A stretch of 36,665 nucleotides of DNA from Rhodopirellula sp. (GTDB lineage: Bacteria > Planctomycetota > Planctomycetia > Pirellulales > Thermoguttaceae), in the NCBI GenBank assembly GCA_012728855.1, contig JAAYEH010000031.1, positions 1 to 36,665 on the forward strand, read 5' to 3'. Shown piece by piece: positions 33,160-36,665 of this stretch. A program made the position numbers and the translations under genes. Position 1 is the stretch's first letter. Each line of letters begins with the position of its first letter. A model generated the notes under the pieces. It worked only from the letters and a program-made list of their open reading frames with translations. It was not told the origin of the DNA and did no database searches.

Positions 33160-34614
33160 TTACCGCGGTAGAACGGGCAGGGCGTGTTCGTCTGCCTTGC
33201 AGCGCGGGCAGGCGGCACAGAGTTCCTCGCCGTCCCAGCAATACGTGCAGAGCCGATCCTTGGGAACGCCGATCGCCGAGACCATGTCATCGAGCTTCTG
33301 GTATTTCAGCGTGGTGAGGCCCAGCCGCTGGCGAACGCGTTCCACCATCGCGGCATGGCGACTCGAGGCAGCATCCGCATATTGGGCGAGATGCTCTTCA
33401 CTGTCGCCAAGTTCTCTGATGGCCCTGCGGCAGGCCAGGTCGAGCAGCGACTTGGAACGTGAGAAATTGAGGAATTTGCAGCCGTGGATCAAGGGAGGGC
33501 ACGCCGGCCGCATGTGGATTTCTCTCGCGCCGCAGTCGTAGATCCTCTGGATCGTATCCCGCAACTGCGTCCCCCGGACGATCGAATCCTCGCAGAACAA
33601 AAGCCGCCTGCCGCGGATCAGCTCCCGGATCGGAATCAGCTTCATCCGCGCTACCAGATCCCGGGTCTTCTGATCTTGCGGCATGAAACTGCGAGGCCAG
33701 GTAGGCGTGTACTTCGTGAAAGGCCGCCCGTATGCAACCCGCGCTTCATTGGCGTAGCCAATCGCGTGACCCGTTCCCGAATCGGGGATTCCGGCCACCA
33801 GATCCACTTCCACGTCGTCGGCTCTGGCCAAGGCGGCGCCGCATCGGTTGCGGACCACCTCCACGTTGATTCCCTCGTAATTGGATGCGGGAAATCCATA
33901 ATAGATCCAAAGAAAGGAGCACACCTGCATCGCCTCGCCCGGCTCCTGCACGGTTTCGGCGCCGTCGGCGGTGATCCGCACGATTTCGCTCGGCCCCAGT
34001 TCCCGCTCGATTTCGTAATCCAAATTCGGCAGGGCGCAACTCTCCATGGTGACTGCGCAAGCGCCCTTCTTGCGGCCGAGGATTAAGGGTGTGCGTCCCA
34101 GGCGGTCACGTGCGGCATAGATCGTTTGTTCCGCCAACAGGAGCAATGTGCAGGAACCATCCACGGCGTCTTGGGCGTGCCGGATACCGTCTTCGAAGGT
34201 CGATTCACGATTGATGAGCGTGGCGACCAGTTCGGTGGGATTGATCGCGCCACCGGCCATTTCGGAGAAGTGGGCGCCCCGGCGAAGCACGTTGTCCGCC
34301 AGCTCGTCGAGGTTCTCGATCCGCCCCACGGTGACCAGAGCGTAGGGGCCCAGGTGCGAGCCGATGATCAGCGGCTGGTCTTCGTAGTCGCTGATCACGC
34401 CAATTCCCAGCGAACCATGCATCTTGTCGAGGTCGCCCTCGAATTTGCTGCGAAACTGAGCGTTGGTGATGTCTTTAATGAACCGCATGAACCCACCGGA
34501 GTTCCGCACCGCCATTCCACCACGCACGGTCCCCAAATGGGAATGGTAATCCGTGCCATAGAATAGATCGGTGACACAATCCTGCTTTGAAGCAACCCCG
34601 TACAGTCCGCCCAT
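33160..34614 (-). CDS. PurF-like amidophosphoribosyltransferase paralogue lacking the N-terminal cysteine
   Basis: This 484-aa protein starts at ATG 34614, with GGGAGGGA 6 nt upstream, so the start is secure. The fold is that of glutamine phosphoribosylpyrophosphate amidotransferase. The C-terminal half has the PRPP loop as LLFCEDSIVRGTQLRDTIQR, preceded by VDLVAGIPDSGTGHAIGYAN. The N-terminal half should be the class II glutaminase, but it reads MGGLYGVASKQDCVTDLF: no Cys follows Met1. The motifs expected around the glutamine pocket (HRGQ, HVRYPT, HNGN) are replaced by HLGTVRGG, GVISDYEDQ and VGRIEN. A Cys-rich tail (CTYCWDGEELCAACPRCKAD) could bind metal. I remember similar cysteine-less PurF paralogues in other bacteria. 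It probably does not hydrolyse glutamine itself; its reaction is open. Confidence 0.85.
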   Translation of the reverse strand: MGGLYGVASKQDCVTDLFYGTDYHSHLGTVRGGMAVRNSGGFMRFIKDITNAQFRSKFEGDLDKMHGSLGIGVISDYEDQPLIIGSHLGPYALVTVGRIENLDELADNVLRRGAHFSEMAGGAINPTELVATLINRESTFEDGIRHAQDAVDGSCTLLLLAEQTIYAARDRLGRTPLILGRKKGACAVTMESCALPNLDYEIERELGPSEIVRITADGAETVQEPGEAMQVCSFLWIYYGFPASNYEGINVEVVRNRCGAALARADDVEVDLVAGIPDSGTGHAIGYANEARVAYGRPFTKYTPTWPRSFMPQDQKTRDLVARMKLIPIRELIRGRRLLFCEDSIVRGTQLRDTIQRIYDCGAREIHMRPACPPLIHGCKFLNFSRSKSLLDLACRRAIRELGDSEEHLAQYADAASSRHAAMVERVRQRLGLTTLKYQKLDDMVSAIGVPKDRLCTYCWDGEELCAACPRCKADEHALPVLPR

Positions 34615-35146
34615 GCAGATCCCTCCCGTGAAGAATGGATGAATGAGAAACGAGTCCGCCGCTGCGGTACTTCCATAGAGTGGTTGACGGGCGATCCGGC
34701 CTGCTCCACACCCCGGATCTTATTGGTAAGGAAAGAACGACGATATGTCAAGCAGAGGCGAACCTGCCAGGCATTGATCCGCGTTCGGCGCGGGATACAT
34801 GGTCCGAAGTGTGCCATTCTGATTGTCGGCACCGGCAAATCTCACTTCACCGCTGGTCTCTACGCAGACCATGCATTTCCACGGATCAGCCTGTGCCGCA
34901 GGCACCCGGCGGCGCAACATGTCCCCTCTTCCCCCGAAAGCGCGTGGCCACCAAGGCTTCTCGGTTCTGAGAAATCAGCGATTGGGCGGCCGCACGCTGC
35001 CGGGTGGTAAGGGCGTCAAAAAAGGCAGAACAACTGCGGAAACGGCGCGCCGATGTCTGCCCCGACTGGAAGGCTGCCCGGCGCCATGTTACCCTGGGGA
35101 GACTGTTTCCCCTGTCACAGATCAACCCGCAATTGAGGTGAGAAAC
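34615..35146. other. intergenic region between the PurF-like and DUF1080 genes
   Basis: The plus-strand frame of the DUF1080 gene is open far upstream (to 34823), but that part has no signal or domain features and is treated as non-coding. No RNA gene or repeat was recognised. The region must hold the divergent promoters of both neighbours. Confidence 0.5.
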
Positions 35147-35764
35147 ATGATTTGCAGCCGCAGTGTCGTCCAAACCCTTATTGCCGTTGTTGTGTTTTGC
35201 CTCGGGAACTCGCCGACCGTCTCTTCGGCCGCCGACCAGGCCGAAGAGGGCTTCGTCAGCCTTTTCGATGGCAAGACCCTCGATGGCTGGCATCTCATGA
35301 ACGGCGCGAAGTTTGTTGTGGAGGACGGCGTCATCAAGCACGATGAGGGCCGCGGTTGGCTCCGCAGCGACAAGAAATATGCCGATTTCATTCTCCGCCT
35401 GGAATTGCGTTTCATGAAGCCCGGACAGGACGGCGGCGTTTTTCTGCGGGCCGTCGAGGGAGGCAAAGACTGGCCGGACCGGAAATACGAGGTGCAGTGT
35501 GAGAATAGTCCCCGCATGGCGATGATCTTTGGCGCCAACCATGACCTCAATGTCCCGTTGGCGCAGAAGGTGCTCAAGCCCGTCGGCGAGTGGAATGAAT
35601 ATGAGATCAAGATCGTTGGAGCAAGCATCGCCGTTCGCCTTAACGGCGAGCTGGTCGCCACCTCCAACTCCGCGGACGCGCTCACACGGGGTTATATCGG
35701 CCTGCAGGGAGAAAATGGATCTCACGAGTACCGCAATTTCCGGATTAAAGATCTCGGCAAGTAG
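35147..35764 (+). CDS. exported DUF1080 protein (3-keto-disaccharide hydrolase-like domain)
   Basis: This 205-aa protein starts at ATG 35147, with GAGGTGA about 6 nt upstream. Residues 1-29 are a signal peptide (MICSRSVVQTLIAVVVFCLG). The mature protein is one DUF1080 domain (PF06439): EGFVSLFDGKTLDGWHLMNG, WLRSDKKYADFILRLELRF, GGVFLRAVEGG, VGEWNEYEIKIVGASIAVRL and ATSNSADALTRGYIGLQGEN at the end. The fold is a concanavalin-like beta-sandwich. Members of this family have been linked to hydrolysis of 3-keto-glycosides made by FAD-dependent sugar dehydrogenases. The FAD oxidoreductase elsewhere in the window is a different family, so a direct link is not shown. Confidence 0.92.
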   Translation: MICSRSVVQTLIAVVVFCLGNSPTVSSAADQAEEGFVSLFDGKTLDGWHLMNGAKFVVEDGVIKHDEGRGWLRSDKKYADFILRLELRFMKPGQDGGVFLRAVEGGKDWPDRKYEVQCENSPRMAMIFGANHDLNVPLAQKVLKPVGEWNEYEIKIVGASIAVRLNGELVATSNSADALTRGYIGLQGENGSHEYRNFRIKDLGK

Positions 35765-35946
35765 GGGATCCCCAAGAGAATCTGTTTACCGCCTGCCTGC
35801 ACACTGGGGATTGACAAGCCGGCGGAACGTGACCTGAGATCTCAACCGGGCTAAAGGGAGTCCGCACCACCCTGTCATCGCTCGTTCTGGCGGGCCGTCC
35901 CGTCGAAAGGTCATTCCAACGTCAGGACTATCCTGGAGGTGGGACG

Positions 35947-36509
35947 ATGACCGTAAGAGTCTTCTGTCCTCATGCCGATTGCGGCCAGCGGTATCGGGTG
36001 GACGAGACCCAACTGGGCGCGTCCACCGTGTGCAAACGGTGCGGGCGGGAGTTCACCGTGAGTGCTTCTGCCGCTCCGGCTTCCGCCGCGTAGCCGAGAT
36101 CGTTCGCGATCTTGCCGATGCCCTGGACTATGCGCATGACATGGGAGTCGTCCATCGAGACGTCAAGCCGGCCAACGTGATGATCGACGTCCGAGGACAG
36201 ACGCTGTTGATGGATTTCGGGCTGGCGCACTTGGAAGGTTCCGGAGAAAGGCTGACGCAGGACGGCTCCGTGATGGGGACGCCGGCCTACATGGCCCCGG
36301 AACAGGCGGACGGTTCGTGCGGCGAGGTCGGACCGGCGAGTGACCAGTGCAGCCTGGGTGTGGTCTTGTACGAGCTTCTGAGCGGTCGGATTCCTTTTGA
36401 CGGCCCGGCGGCAACGGTGATCTTCAACCACTTGCAGCAAGCGCCGGAGCCGCCGCGTCGCGCCAATCCCGTACGGTCGAAATGCTCACCCGACCGGATC
36501 GATCTTTAA
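35947..36509 (+). pseudogene. internally deleted zinc-ribbon Ser/Thr kinase
   Basis: A small frame at 35947-36093 encodes a 48-aa zinc ribbon ([20 protein letters not shown] then [10 protein letters not shown]). This is the N-terminus of a planctomycete kinase class in which the ribbon precedes the kinase domain. The kinase resumes in a different frame at about 36090 with [20 protein letters not shown], then [29 protein letters not shown] and [14 protein letters not shown]. The whole N-lobe (Gly loop and catalytic Lys) is missing. The C-lobe ends abruptly at PPRRANP and runs to a stop at 36507-36509. It is thus a deletion remnant with a frame change, without ATP-binding residues. The ribbon alone may still be translated. 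Confidence 0.78.
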
Positions 36510-36549
36510 CAATCCGGATTTGGCTTACTTTTGCTTTAGTGGGCGCACC

Positions 36550-36665
36550 ATGCACTCTGCGATTTTAGGCAGCATGGGATTGGTAGCAACGGGAGCCGGT
36601 GAGACGCTGCGGGCGATTTCGCCAGAAGCGAGCAAGCGTGGGGGTGTCGCTGAGGTGGTCGGCGA
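36550..36665 (+). CDS. possible start of an unrecognised gene, cut by the window edge
   Basis: From ATG 36550 the frame is open to the end (MHSAILGSMGLVATGAGETL, about 38 codons). There is no recognisable domain and no clear ribosome site, and the piece is too short to judge. Confidence 0.2.
   Translation, partial: MHSAILGSMGLVATGAGETLRAISPEASKRGGVAEVVG

Noticed and set aside
32603..33290. Minus-strand frames between the lipoprotein and PurF-like genes
   Set aside because: Some segments look protein-like, but they overlap two real genes in other frames and match no family I know; kept only as an unproven remnant.
34823..35146. 108-codon N-terminal extension of the DUF1080 gene
   Set aside because: The signal peptide begins at ATG 35147, which has a good ribosome binding site; the upstream part has no features.
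1..36665. tRNA, rRNA or CRISPR features
   Set aside because: No tRNA cloverleaf, conserved rRNA segment or regularly spaced repeat was recognised by eye; a covariance-model search would be needed to exclude small RNAs.

Overview
The window looks like chromosomal DNA of a planctomycete, probably of the Pirellulales type. That is an inference from gene content, not from a marker gene: two formylglycine sulfatases, a PQQ-type beta-propeller, a DUF1559 pseudopilin with its small lipoprotein partner, a DUF1080 protein, a DUF4091/GH123-like protein, an ECF sigma factor next to a Ser/Thr kinase, PEGA domains, a zinc-ribbon kinase fragment and a Hint-domain protein. The DNA is GC-rich, most large genes encode exported proteins, and clear Shine-Dalgarno sites appear only upstream of some genes. 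No rRNA, tRNA or CRISPR array was seen.

Layout. 1-9.8 kb: an N-terminal fragment of a membrane receptor runs off the left edge; then a truncated sulfatase, a large exported beta-helix/LamG protein (minus), a 145-bp palindromic element between 12-bp direct repeats, a Tat-type FAD oxidoreductase (plus), and a minus-strand pair of PQQ-propeller and intact arylsulfatase. 10.0-10.7 kb: a DUF433 antitoxin-like gene with a frameshifted PIN-like partner. 11.2-13.0 kb: an exported repeat protein ending in a Hint domain with no cargo after it. 13.4-16.25 kb: a methyltransferase and a presumed restriction endonuclease overlapping by 8 nt, in visibly AT-richer DNA, bracketed by two identical 31-bp direct repeats.

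16.36-27.2 kb is a carbohydrate-degradation locus. A minus-strand run encodes a DUF5107/TPR protein, a clan GH-A glycosidase, a GH2 beta-mannosidase/exo-glucosaminidase-like enzyme and a decayed endonuclease/exonuclease/phosphatase-family gene. A DUF4091 (GH123-like) protein is transcribed divergently. With the sulfatases, beta-helix protein, FAD oxidoreductase and DUF1080 protein nearby, this suggests use of a complex, possibly sulfated glycan; the substrate cannot be read from the sequence.

27.2-36.7 kb holds a signalling group (ECF sigma factor plus PEGA-tailed Ser/Thr kinase, divergent from a PEGA-kelch protein), a DUF1559 pseudopilin with a small lipoprotein, a PurF-like protein lacking the N-terminal cysteine of class II amidotransferases, a DUF1080 protein and a collapsed zinc-ribbon/kinase gene. 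Four broken genes in under 37 kb, plus several repeat elements, point to an actively eroding accessory region, although single-base frameshifts could also be assembly errors. The items most worth a second look are the repeat-flanked restriction-modification cassette, the cargo-less Hint protein, the cysteine-less PurF paralogue, the DUF5107 protein and the ECF/kinase/PEGA-kelch group.
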